64,000 nt of DNA from PALSA-693 sp963729695. GTDB taxonomy: Bacteria > Actinomycetota > Acidimicrobiia > Acidimicrobiales > Palsa-688. The notes under the pieces are model-generated. The model had not been told where the DNA came from. It searched no databases and worked only from the letters and a program-made list of their open reading frames with translations. Positions 10,347 through 18,612 of this stretch are shown here, piece after piece. Location: contig CAVSOT010000007.1 in assembly GCA_963729695.1 (NCBI GenBank), positions 930,001 to 994,000 of the forward strand. Direction: 5' to 3'. The position numbers and the translations under genes are program-made. Within the stretch, counting starts at the first letter, position 1; each line of letters opens with the position of its first letter.

Positions 10347-12156
10347 TCACGCACCGGCGTAGAAGTCACCGCCGCCGTAGGGCGGGTCGGGCAGCGCCTC
10401 GGTCTCGGTCACCACGTCGATCAACGCCGGTCGCCCACATCCCAGCGCATCCTTCAGGGCCGCCCCAAAGTCGTCGGGGGACTCCACCCGGAAGCCGGCG
10501 CAGCCGAGGGTCCCGGCCACCTTGGCCAGGTCGACCGGCTCGAACTTCCACATGCGATCGGCCCCGGCGGTGGGGTTCTCGTCCCACGCCCGCTGGAACA
10601 CTCGCATGTCCTGGCTCAGCGATCGGTTGTCGTTGACCACGATGACGGCGTTGATCCCGTGGCGGGCCGCGGTCTCCAGCTCCGGCAGGTGGTAGTAGAG
10701 CCCCCCGTCTCCGGTGAAGCCGACCACCGGGCGGTCCGGGCTGGCGGCACGAGCGCCGATGGTCGCCGGCAGCGCCCATCCGAGCGAGCCGGCGCAGCGC
10801 AGATAGCGCTGCCCAGGTTGGAGGTCGATCATGCTGCCGGTCCAGATGCCGGAGTGCCCGGTGTCGGAAAGCAGGATGGCGTCATCGGGGAGGTGCTCGG
10901 TGAGCTCGGCGCACAGCCGCTCCGGGCGGATCGGCACCTGGGGCGAGCGAAGGTTGGGCGCGGCCGACTGGCGCCAGCTCGCCACGTGGCTGCGGGTGCG
11001 ATCGAGCCACGCTTGCCGCTGCGGGCTCGGTGCGGTCGACCCGGCCGCCTCGATCATGGCCCGGAGGGTGACCTTGGCATCGCCGTGGATGGCCACGGCG
11101 TTGGGGTAGTTGCGGCCGAGCTCGACCGGGTCGATGTCCAGCTGCAGCACCCGGGTGCCCGGCCGGGGCAGGCGCCACTGGTCGGTCACCTGGCTGCCGG
11201 TGTGGCTCCCGACGAAAAACACCAGGTCCGCTTCGGACACCGTGCGGTTGGCGCTGGCTCGGGAGTAACTGCCGACCACCCCGACGGCCAAAGGGTCGGT
11301 CTCGGCGATGGATCCCTTGGCGTTCAACGACGTCGCCACCGGGATCCCGAGCAGCCGGGCCAGCTCGACCACTTCGGCGGCCGCTCCGGAGGTGGTCACC
11401 CCACCTCCGGCCACGATCGCCGGGCGCTCGGCGGCACCCAGCACGGCCAGGGCGGCGGCCACCACGTCGGGGTCGGGGCGTGGTCGGAAGGCTCCCGGTA
11501 GGAGGCGAACTGGGACTCGGCCGGCACCGCCGGCGGTGGTCGAGGTCAATATCACCGCGCGAGCACGTCGCCGCTCAGCCCCTGCAGCTCGCAGGTGGAC
11601 CGGACCCGGATGCCCGGTCGTGGCCTCCCGGAAGGCCTGGCGCACCAGGTCGGGGAGCCGGCGCACGTCGTCGACGTAAGCGTTGAGCTTGGTCACCTGC
11701 TCGTAGAGCAGGGAAGTCCTCGATCTCCTGGTACACGTCGCCGGTACCGGGTGAGCAGGTAGTTGCCCCGGTGATGGCGATTGACCCCCGAGCCGGCCAT
11801 GAAGCGGGTCGCGCAGCCCGGAGGCCAGGTTGGCGGCGGCCGATGGTCTGGGCCATGCAGATCCCCGGACCGCCGCGCACCGCGGGGCGTAGCCGTCGGC
11901 CATGTAGGCGGGCCGCCTTCTCGCTGTGGGCGGTGATCCCCTCTACCCCGATCTCGTCCATCTCGGCCAGCGCCCGCACGGCGATGGTCGGGACCATGAA
12001 CACAGTGTGTCACGCCGTACCCGGCCAAAGCTTCAGCCAGGTACCGGTGATCCTGTCTGGGTCGGCGTCTTCTCCCCTGCCTCTGGCAGCCTTGCGACCA
12101 GCCGATTCATCCTCAAGCGGCCCGCCAAGAGGCGAGGACCTGCCTATGAGCTTCAT
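10347..12156 (-). pseudogene. thiamine-diphosphate enzyme (acetolactate synthase family), frameshifted 5' third
   Basis: Member of the ThDP enzyme family that includes acetolactate synthase, benzoylformate decarboxylase and oxalyl-CoA decarboxylase. About 590 residues if repaired. I place the start at the ATG at 12156, preceded by GAGGAG. The N-terminal ThDP half has LAEALAGYGVTH and the cofactor-activating Glu in ITAHSEKAA, but reading it needs at least eight frame changes between about 12045 and 11690, and about two more near 11470-11570. Below 11460 the frame is clean to the stop. The ThDP/Mg motif is GDGGLYYHLPEL ending about 25 residues later at VVNDN. Such dense indels in a conserved gene suggest a consensus problem as much as decay. 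It heads the group with two SDR genes. Confidence 0.75.
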
Positions 12157-12631
12157 GTGGTGCTCCTCAAGGGGGATTCGGTCCGACGTGGTCGATATCA
12201 GGATGCGACGTTCCCCCTCTCGACGGCCATGGTGCGTGCACGTCTCCTCGACGTCGTGTCCGCACCCCCTCCGGCCGGAAACCGAGGACAACTCGACGGC
12301 GGACCCTGGCGCTTCGGAGCGGAATTCGTCCGACTCATGTCCGGGCCGCGGGTGGCGACCCGGGTGGGCGAGGCCCGTCGGATTCGGCGTGGCTAGCGTC
12401 CCGCGTGGACATGGTTGTTCTGGGCGTCGGCCGACTATCGCCGCCCGTTGTCGTGATGTTCCCTGGCTGAGCCGACGTGTTGGCGCGAGGCTCCTTCTTC
12501 CGCTGGCATGGCAAGGACGATCCGAACCCCTAGTTGGCGGTATGGTGTGGAGGTTTTGCCTGTCGACGACCGGGCGGGCGATGACCGCATGTGGTTCGGG
12601 CCCACTCCGGGGGCCCCGGAAGGTGACTCCG
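12157..12631. other. intergenic stretch, no gene seen
   Basis: About 475 bases between the divergent ThDP-enzyme gene and the ABC ATPase stub. The long frames running through it in both directions have no recognisable motifs and look like high-GC chance openings. No repeats or clear hairpins found. Confidence 0.45.
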
Positions 12632-12829
12632 ATGCCATCGCTGTCCACCTTCGAGAATGCAAAGTCCTTCGGGTCAGTCGAAGCTGTCCGCGGTGTCGAC
12701 CTGACCATTCGTTTTGGCGAGTCATGGCGTTCCTCGGCCCCAACGGGCAAGACATCGACGCTCGACATCATCTTGGGTCTGTTCCAACCGACCAGCCAGT
12801 GCAACCCAGTGCCGCTGGAACCGAACTAA
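12632..12829 (+). pseudogene. truncated ABC transporter ATPase fragment
   Basis: Opens like an ABC-2-type export ATPase: MPSLSTFENAKSFGSVEAVR then GVDLTIRFGE. A one-base slip near 12718 moves the next part (VMAFLGPNG) into another frame, and the P-loop lacks part of the GAGKT motif before TSTLDIILGLFQPT. The reading frame stops at 12829 soon after Walker A. The signature motif, Walker B and the rest of the ATPase are absent, so this is a stub that cannot encode a working transporter subunit. Confidence 0.6.
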
Positions 12830-12885
12830 TCGGGAATCCGATCAAGCATCAGGACTGGTCACACCGTTAACGTAACGGGCTCCGA

Positions 12886-13337
12886 TCAGTGTTCGTAGCG
12901 GACTGGCCAGCGATGGTTGCGGCCAGCATCGGTCATCTGGACGAGTTCCAACATGACGCCGTCCGGATCCCGGACAATCCCGATAGCGACTCCTTCCGAC
13001 CTGGTCGCGGGTTCCCGTTCGGAACTGCCTCCACGAGCGACGGCCCGTTCCCACACGAGCACGGCGTCGCAAACCCGGAACACCAACCTGCCGAAACTAT
13101 TGACGACAGGCGCGTCGTGGCCTCTGTGAACGCCGCTGGCCAGAACGAACTCCGACCAAGCAGCTGACCCGGCGTGCGGAGGATTACCTCGGTCACCCCC
13201 GGCGACTGGTACCGGTTGACTTCCACGAGCCCGAAGACTTCTGTGTAGAACGACACCGACCGGTCGATATCGGTGACGTTGATCCCCGTGCTCAGGACCA
13301 CGGCAGCATCGTCGGTGCGGTCGCTGAAGTTGCTCAT
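12886..13337 (-). CDS. VOC (glyoxalase/bleomycin-resistance) family protein, one frameshift
   Basis: Small vicinal-oxygen-chelate fold protein, about 150 residues. The N-terminal module has GINVTDIDRSVSFYTEVFG, the standard opening of these metal-dependent lyases and dioxygenases. A shift near 13160 joins it to the second half, which ends with the typical GIVRDPDGVMLELVQ including the metal-ligand Glu. The ATG start is at 13337. It is divergent from the broken amidohydrolase at 13502. The substrate is unknown; by context, a small-molecule catabolic step. Confidence 0.65.
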
Positions 13338-13501
13338 CAGTTATTAATCCTCCTGGCACAACACCTCCAGGTGCTGTTGCACGTGGATGCAGACGGCTCC
13401 GCACTCTAAGCTTGACATCGATTCGGATGGTTGGAGACAATAGTGTTTGGAACCTAGTGCCTGGGTCAGGATCTCCATCTTTAAGCCAGAGAGGAGAGAC
13501 A

Positions 13502-14839
13502 ATGAGTTCGCAGTCACCGGACGAGCCGATTGTCGTCGTTTCTATCGACACACATGTAGGACCGCGGCTAGTTGAGGACCTCCGACCGTACTGCCCATCG
13601 GGCCTCTCGACGATTTCGACCGGGTACGCAGCTGCAGTTGTCGCGAACCGGGCGGGCCGATGAGACAGAAGTTCATGACCAGCTTCACGTTCCTCGAGCC
13701 ATCCCAATTTCAAGACGGCCACGGGACATTACGACCATGACGCACGGTATGGCCGACTACGACGGCGGAAACGGGATCACCGCCGGGGTCATTTTTCACG
13801 CCAGTGAAAACGGGGAGCCGATCCCGTTCGATCCGAAGGTGAGCGGGACGCCGACGCCGATGCCGTCGGTCGTGGACCTTGAGATGCTGGGTGTCGGGCC
13901 GGCAAATCTACAACCGGTGGGCTGGAGGACTTCGTGTCAAAACGCCCCGGAGCGCCATGCAGGCATGGCGCGGAGCTGCCGATGTGGGACGTCGACCAGG
14001 CCATTGCGGGAGAGTGTCACGTGCCACAGGATTCGGGGTTGAAGGGGGCCGAACTGCCGGTCATCCAAGACGGAATACCAGACTACAATCTGCAACAGAG
14101 TGGGAGCCGTTTTGGTCGTTTTGCGAGGAACGGCAATCTTCCCCTCGTCACCCATGTCGGTGTCGGAGGCCGTGTCTGAGCCATAACAGCCCCGGTGGGC
14201 CTTTTGATCGACTAAATATGGAGGTGACTGGCTGGTTGTCTTGGAGAAACGGGCAATTTGGTTGGCTGATGTTCTCGGGCGTGTTCGAACGTCACCCAGC
14301 CCTGAAACTGGTGACCTCACCGAAACGCCGGGCGACTGGTGGCCGGGGCGCCGTCCCGAGGGCTTCGTTCGAGTCGGTGTGGGACTTGCGGATTGCTCGC
14401 AGCCCGATTCACCGTTCAGGGCGCTCGGGATACCTCGGCGGCCAACCGAGTACATGGCCGCCAACGTTTATTTCGGAGCAACGGGGCACTTCCGCCTACG
14501 AGGCGGCCCAGGCCATGGAACGAGACATCGTTACGAACGTCATGTGGGGCTCGGATTACCCCCACATCGAAGGCACGGCTTCGTCTACTCGGAGGACCCA
14601 GCTATGCCTTCGGTAACCAAGCTGTCCCTGCGCAACTCGTTTTGCGCCATCCAGGAGGAACCCGCCCGCCGGATGCTAGGGCTCAACGCTTGCAATGTCT
14701 ACAACCTCGACGTAGAGAAACTCGCCGATGTCGCTCGCCGTATAGGCGCCCTAACCCCAGCGGAACTCTCCACTCCAATCGATGCCATCCCCGAAAACGC
14801 CGGCTCACTAGCTTCCGCGGCGTCGGTACTTGGAGCTGA
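13502..14839 (+). pseudogene. second amidohydrolase-2 family gene, heavily frameshifted
   Basis: Starts at an ATG after GAGAGGAGAG. Pieces of an amidohydrolase-2 protein appear in alternating frames: the metal motif SIDTHVGP, then DYDGGNGITAGVIFHA, EWEPFWSFCEERNLPLVTHVG (metal-ligand His), FSGVFERHPALKLV, and the C-terminal MWGSDYPHIEGT with the conserved Asp, then ARRMLGLNACNVYNLD. It ends in a frame reading NAGSLAFRGVGTWS before a stop at 14839. I count at least seven shifts. It is related to, but clearly diverged from, the intact gene at 251-1669, and its C-terminus looks more like the ring-cleavage or decarboxylase relatives common in actinobacterial catabolic clusters. Confidence 0.7.
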
Positions 14840-15449
14840 CCAGCCGATCAGTATCGGTCGCAAATCAAATACGACTTCTTCGTCCCCGGCTGCGGCGCCC
14901 AGGGCGCAGCCAGCGTCACACGGCCCAAGGACGTGTTCGCCTTCTTCAAGCTGATCGATCTGCACAGTGCCAAACCTGGACGTCCACGTGACTTTGGAGG
15001 ACTGGCGAATCACTCTCCACGCATCGGCTCAGCGCGGACGAGCACGTGACCAGGTCGCAAGGGTAGACCGTTACCGACCGTACGGCTACATGAGGCGCTT
15101 CGTGGTCACAGTCTGGTCACAAACTCCCGATGACGAAGTGGCACAGGACGATACGGCGTGGCCAAAACCCATCTCGGAAAGTACCTGCTCAACGGCACTG
15201 GCGGAGACTCGACGACACCGGGGTGACACCGGTCCGGCGGGAGTTCGAATCCCGCTCCGGGCACCCGAGTTCTGACGCGTACTCGCAGGTCAGTGACCCG
15301 GCCCGTCTGGGGAAGGCCTTGAGGTGCGGCTGGTAACCACTGCGTGACGACCACGCCGGCCGACCGACCAGGGTTTCGACCGCCGCTACCGCCCGGGCAT
15401 CGGCGCGCCCGGGCAGGACAACACGGCTCGGTCTGCCCGGCTTGTGAAA
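14840..15449. other. intergenic stretch with tRNA-3'-like sequence
   Basis: About 610 bases with no convincing gene. Apart from the tRNA-like segment described separately, I see no terminator or repeat. It separates the frameshift-rich catabolic island from the repeat-bearing protein. Confidence 0.45.
15221..15274 (+). other. tRNA 3'-end-like sequence, possible attachment-site remnant
   Basis: The segment GGCGGGAGTTCGAATCCCGC followed by TCCGGGCACC looks like the T-arm, acceptor strand and partial CCA of a leucine-type tRNA: T-loop TTCGAAT, possible stem GCGGG/CCCGC, acceptor strand TCCGGGC. The T-loop is two bases too long (AG before TTC) and I find no matching 5' half (GCCCGGA) upstream, so it is not a working tRNA gene as read. 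Such 3'-end fragments are typical footprints of integrases at tRNA genes. Confidence 0.35.
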
Positions 15450-17338
15450 TCAGGTCTCGATCTCGATCTCCAGGTCGGGTGACGGATCCGGACCCCCGGG
15501 CGACTTGGCCCGCCGGAACTCCGCCATGTTCTTGATCTCCTTGACCTGGCCCCGCACGACCGTCACTTCGAGCGTCTGACCGGGTTTGGCCCTGATGGAG
15601 GCCTTGATCGCTTCGGCGATCGCCTGGTCGCAGGCTTTGGAGTCGATGTCTTTGCGGGCGAGAATGCTGGTCGGGAACCTCTCCTTCACGTACCGCTGGA
15701 CGGAATCCCGGTTGGCGTAGTGTTCGGTGCCCGGATCCGTGGCCAAGTTCTTGATCTTCCTCTCCGAGTATTCGGTGAGATCCTTGATCAGGCCCTGCTT
15801 GGCCGCGCTCGGATTGGCGAGGACCTTTTTCGCGTCACTCTTCGTCCACATGACCTCGGCCACGCCGCCGGCGATGAGGTTGGCCAACGGATTGAGGTTC
15901 ATCTTCGGGGTGACATCGACCGCGACACCTACGGGGATGACGGCGGGCGCCGCCACTCCCATGTTCAAGACGATCTTGCCTCCCTTGATCTGGAACCGGC
16001 CGGAAGATCCGACCAGATAGCCCGTGGTTACTCCGGCCTTTCCTTCTGCGGCTCGGAATTCCCGACCGGAGAGGCTGACGGAGGTGGCGCCCTTGGCGGA
16101 GAAGTCTGCCCCTGCCATCGCCCCGACCTTGTACTCCATGTTGATACCGTTCGCTGCGACCACGAAGGTTCCGGATGCTTCGGCTCCCAAGAGGACTTCG
16201 GCCTCGACGCCGCCTGTCGCCTCGATCTCCAGGTCGCCCAGCTCAATGGCGGCGGTGACCTCGGCCCCGGCACCGGCCTTGACCATGGCGCCGACGTCGC
16301 CACTGACCGCGGCCGATCGATTGGTTATGGCCGCCGATCCCCGGGCATGGGCATCGGCGATTGCCTCGGCGTGGACCTCCGCCTTACCTCTCACGCCAAC
16401 CTGGTCGCTATAGGCGATCTTGCCTTCGGCCTGGGCCTTCGCCTTGGCTTCGGTACGGGCCACCGCCTCGCCCCTCGCGTACCCGGCGGTGGCGTTGCCC
16501 TTCTCGTCCCTGATGATGCCAGCCTCGCCTCGCGCCCGAGTCGGGCGCTGGCGTCTGCCTTTGCCTTCCCGGTGCCCTCGGCGTGAAGACCCTGTTGGTC
16601 TCCGAGCTGGCCGGTGACGTGGGCCTCGGCTGCGGCCTTCGCCTTCAGCTCTCCCCCTCTTTCCAACCGATCACCCTCCCGGACATTGATCTGGTTGCTT
16701 TCGACGCCGGCGTGGGCCGAGCCGCCGAGCTTCTCATCGCCCACCTTCGCCTGATGTTTCTCGACGTCGCCCTTCTTCTCGCTGTCGTCCCACAGCCCCT
16801 GCCCGAGCCGGGACGAGGGAGCGGTGAGAGAGGGAGCGGAAAGCTTCGGTGGCTTGGGGGGCACCGGTGGCTTCTGTTTCGGGGTGCCGGTGGCGGAGGT
16901 GGGTGTGGCGGAGGTGGGGGCGGTGGGGGTGGCGGTGGCGACGGTGGCGATCTTGGGTTTGGGGGGTAGGGGTTTTGGTTTCGGGGTGCCGGTGGCGGAG
17001 GGGGGTGTGGCGGAGGTGGGTGTGGCGGAGGTGGGTGTGGCGGAGGTGGGGGCGGTGGGGGTGGCGGTGGCGACGGTGGCGATCTTGGGTTTGGGGGGTA
17101 GGGGTTTTGGTTTCGGGGTGCCGGTGGCGGAGGGGGGTGTGGCGGAGGGGGGTGTGGCGGAGGTGGGGGCGGTGGGGGTGGCGGTAGAAACGGTGGCGAT
17201 CTTGGGTTTGGGGGGTATGGGGGGTTTTTGCTGTGGCGTCGTGATCCCGGAGACGGCCCTGTCGGCCACAGCCCTGATGACTCTGTCTCGCACGGCGGGG
17301 TCGACGGCTTTCTCGACTTTCGGTTCCATCGTTGACAT
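15450..17338 (-). CDS. repeat-bearing Pro/Thr and Ala-rich protein of unknown function (one frameshift)
   Basis: Not recognised. About 628 residues if one slip near 16525 is repaired; that slip splits it into two overlapping frames (17338 to 16391 and 16463 to 15450). Order: a short charged N-terminus; a disordered section with three long repeats of the form PPKPKIATVATATPTAPTS followed by ATPTSATP-type units and GTPKPKPL; an SH3-ligand-like PPVPPKPPK; an Ala/Lys-rich section (KAKAAAEAH, RTEAKAKAQAEG); a Gly/Ala/Val-rich middle that looks beta-rich (ELGDLEIEATGGVEAEVLLG, GRFQIKGGKIVLNMG); and a charged C-terminal domain (about the last 120 residues) ending ELEIEIET-like (DLEIEIET). There is no signal peptide and no membrane segment. 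The layout (disordered head, repetitive middle, compact tail) is like secreted effectors or surface proteins, but that is only an analogy. Confidence 0.6.
16872..17215. repeat. three long direct repeats inside the unknown protein gene
   Basis: Three imperfect units of about 100-126 bases, each containing CGGGGTGCCGGTGGCGGAG, a variable number of GGTGTGGCGGAGGTG pieces, and GGCGATCTTGGGTTTGGGG. Read on the minus strand they encode the Pro/Lys/Ala/Thr repeats. The units differ mainly in how many 15-base pieces (SATPT/SATPP) they hold, which points to slippage or unequal exchange. Confidence 0.85.
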
Positions 17339-17828
17339 TGGGTCCTCTCGATCTATTCAGGCGTTGGACGCGAGCGTGGCCGTGACCTCATCAGCCACCA
17401 TGGGCTCGAAGTTCGACTGCTTCCGGCATTGGGAAACGGCAGCACCGGTTACAGCTCGAGGGAGCCCGTGTCTGCGGCACTGGGCGTTCCTGCTCCGGTG
17501 TGCATTGGCCTGGGACGGGAGGTCGTCCGAAGCCCTCGATGGTTCAACTCGACAGCCGATCTCTGAGGATCTCCGTGTCGTCCTCCCGCATCGTGAAAAA
17601 GAGCACCGGGGTGCGGATCTCCCGTTCCTCTCGGTCCGGGCCGCACGTGGATCTCCTCGCCGCCATAGGTATCGCCCCTTCTGCCCGTCCCTGATGCAAG
17701 CCCAATTCTGTACTTTTGGTTCGAGCGATGCAAGAGTGGACGTTCGGTGGCCTGAACGTCTGCCCAAAAGGGAAATAGGGCAATTCGGGCGCGGACATGG
17801 CCCAGGCGGCCGGTCCCAACCTGTTTCG

Positions 17829-17873
17829 TTTTTGGTATCGAAACCGCGTAATACGCGGTTTAGATACCAAAAA
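17829..17873. repeat. 45-bp palindromic element, copy 1
   Basis: Near-perfect palindrome: 22-base arms (left arm starts TTTTTGGTATCGAAACCGCG) around a single central A, with one unpaired position (12 against 34). A second copy lies at 48101-48145 with 39 of 45 bases the same. The T-tract is on the 5' side and the A-tract on the 3' side on both strands, the reverse of a rho-independent terminator. Confidence 0.8.
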
Positions 17874-17900
17874 AGGGGGACCCGACCCTCGACGATCACT

Positions 17901-17952
17901 TAGGACGCCCACCTAGGACGCCCACCTAGGACGCCCACCTAGGACGCCCACC
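17901..17952. repeat. four tandem 13-bp repeats
   Basis: Four perfect, adjacent copies of TAGGACGCCCACC, starting 27 bases after the palindrome at 17829-17873. They could be a protein-binding array (iteron-like) or simple slippage. A 13-bp period does not match an integral number of helix turns. Confidence 0.85.
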
Positions 17953-18065
17953 GAGAGGGGTGGCCCGACAGATTACGACTACCTAGCGGGGCGGTTCCGA
18001 TCTAGAATCACATGCGTACCGCGGTGGGGGGACCGTACGGGCAACCTCAACCCGGCATGATCTGG

Positions 18066-18156
18066 CCTGCGGGTTCCCCGCAGGTCGGGTGGGTCAGCGT
18101 GCCCGGCGCGCCGTCGGGCTCTTCCCCCCAGAGCCCAGGTCCTGGGCACGCTGACC
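18066..18156. other. nested hairpins, candidate structured RNA
   Basis: A perfect 8-bp hairpin (CCTGCGGG-TTC-CCCGCAGG, 18066-18084) is followed seven bases later by a 13-bp stem (GGTCAGCGTGCCC at 18092-18104 with GGGCACGCTGACC at 18144-18156). This encloses a second perfect 7-bp hairpin (GGGCTCT-TCCCCCC-AGAGCCC, 18116-18136). No U-tract follows. It could act in RNA as a leader structure of the mannosyltransferase gene or as an independent RNA. It did not match any riboswitch consensus I know. Confidence 0.5.
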
Positions 18157-18612
18157 GTAGGGCCGATACCGTATAGGACACCACCGGTGCGGGCGGTGTC
18201 ACCCTTCACAGGATATTCTCAGGTTCTGTCGCGCGCCAGCCCGGCCCAGGACCATCTGAGAGGAGGGGGCTGCGACCCCCCAACGGGAGCAAATGGAAGA
18301 AAAGGTCGAAGGGGGGCCGCAGCCAGTCGCCAGGGTTGGCTCTCCCCAGCGGCTAAAGGACATACGTTCCATGCCTTCCGGTGGATTGGGTAGTCAATGC
18401 ACGCGCCGTCACGTCCGAGTCGCTCCGGCCGCCTCCTTTTGCGCCGCTGGCGTCGTCCCTCACCCCGGTGGAAGCGTCGATGGCCAGGCCGGATAGCCGC
18501 GGGTTCGGAGCGCTACCGGGTGGTGGGCAGCGGCCCTGCCTGGCTCTCTGCCCCAGGTGCACGCAAGGATGCACTCCATGACCTCTATCTCGGCTCCTGC
18601 CGAGCGGGTTAC

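Larger units (their letters stand above)
17339..18612. other. 1.3-kb non-coding stretch rich in repeats and hairpins
   Basis: No convincing gene. On the minus strand at 17544-17700 two frames carry a protein-like segment (EIRTPVLFFTMREDDTEIL in one), possibly a decayed gene. The stretch also holds a 45-bp palindrome, four 13-bp tandem repeats and nested hairpins, listed separately. Near 18255-18280 a further small hairpin pairs GGGGG with CCCCC around CTGCGA. This is the long upstream region of the mannosyltransferase gene. Confidence 0.5.

Noticed and set aside
15221..15274. Functional tRNA or tmRNA gene
   Set aside because: No 5' acceptor partner or D-arm is found and the T-loop is too long; only a 3'-end-like fragment can be supported.
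17829..17873. Palindrome as a rho-independent terminator
   Set aside because: The U-tract would precede the stem and the A-tract follow it on either strand, the wrong order for intrinsic termination.
17544..17912. Minus-strand 122-residue open frame ending in a protein-like segment
   Set aside because: The segment EIRTPVLFFTMREDDTEIL is suggestive, but the frame runs through the palindrome and lacks a ribosome-binding site; at most a decayed fragment, so it is only mentioned in the gap entry.
18240..18380. Possible c-di-AMP or other riboswitch
   Set aside because: Purine-rich pieces such as GAGGAGGGGG look suggestive, but the conserved core sequences of ydaO, cobalamin, TPP or SAM riboswitches are not present.
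18397..18612. N-terminal extension of the mannosyltransferase frame
   Set aside because: The 72 extra residues are Arg-rich and unlike the family; the hydrophobic protein begins after the GTG at 18613.
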